64,000 bases of DNA from Streptomyces beigongshangae (GTDB lineage Bacteria; Actinomycetota; Actinomycetes; Streptomycetales; Streptomycetaceae). The notes under the pieces are model-generated. The model was not told the DNA's origin. It worked only from the letters and a program-made list of their open reading frames with translations, and made no database searches. The DNA lies in the NCBI RefSeq assembly GCF_019710745.1, contig NZ_JAHKJW010000002.1:14006-78005 (forward strand), written 5' to 3'. Positions 63,998 to 64,000 of the stretch are shown here, in pieces. A program made the position numbers and the translations under genes. Every line of letters starts with the position of its first letter. Within the stretch, counting starts at the first letter, position 1.

Positions 63998-64000
63998 GCT

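Overview
The window reads as a stretch of Streptomyces (or very close actinomycete) chromosome. Base composition is very GC-rich with strong third-position GC. The gene set is diagnostic: wblC with its long leader, sigR-rsrA, the paired helicase-nucleases adnA-adnB, uvrD2 with an HRDC domain, mycoredoxin, a CatR/CatA-type pair, and PPA1309, UPF0182, DUF2342 and TerD-AIM24 proteins. I see no rRNA, CRISPR, insertion sequence or prophage; this is core chromosome with conserved but partly uncharacterised operons.

Layout. 99-5396: a tightly overlapping operon encoding a PelF-like glycosyltransferase, a multi-spanning membrane protein, two candidate micro-ORFs, a sugar-nucleotide epimerase and a spherulin-4-like protein. 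It looks like part of an amino-sugar exopolysaccharide locus that continues to the left. It ends in a 13-codon ORF containing a TTA codon, just before moeZ (5422). 6726-12988 (minus): two paralogous secreted S33 peptidase lipoproteins and a large kinase-like/flippase-like membrane protein. 13165-26617: a DNA repair and nucleotide block (alkyltransferase-like protein, adnA, adnB, M20 peptidase, nudC, mycoredoxin with a sigma-R-type promoter, uvrD2). 26641-27957: wblC with promoter, upstream ORF, terminator-type attenuator and a coupled small gene. 28280-41176: ABC1 kinase and ThiF-like protein, YgjP-like metalloprotease, TerD-AIM24 plus two AIM24 proteins, a Nudix hydrolase with a DUF2342 protein, SDR, moaE, a PDZ-Lon protease and PPA1309. 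41302-48959: UPF0182 protein, two identical initiator tRNA genes flanking a Sel1/TPR protein, and a Fur-family regulator divergent from catalase. 49052-56995: CBS protein, hisN, TetR and SMR genes, rsgA-aroA, M50 peptidase, an SRAP/HMCES-like protein and a hydrolase. 57000-58376: sigR-rsrA with two promoters. 58712-61658: a group of roadblock/LC7 genes with a DUF4388-like protein. 62080-63888: TPR protein and def.

How the genes work together. Several neighbours belong to the thiol-oxidative and antibiotic stress network: sigR-rsrA, mycoredoxin (whose upstream region has a GGGAAT-N18-GTT match, as at sigR), wblC (known to feed into sigR in Streptomyces) and the Fur/catalase pair. DNA repair genes (alkyltransferase-like, adnAB, uvrD2, nudC, SRAP) form a second theme.

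A pattern that ordinary annotation does not explain is the recurrence of short tandem arrays (period about 16-31 bp, often 18). Many begin at the 3' ends of genes or just downstream. In rsrA one array has become a repetitive C-terminal tail, and in adnA and adnB similar arrays encode disordered inserts.
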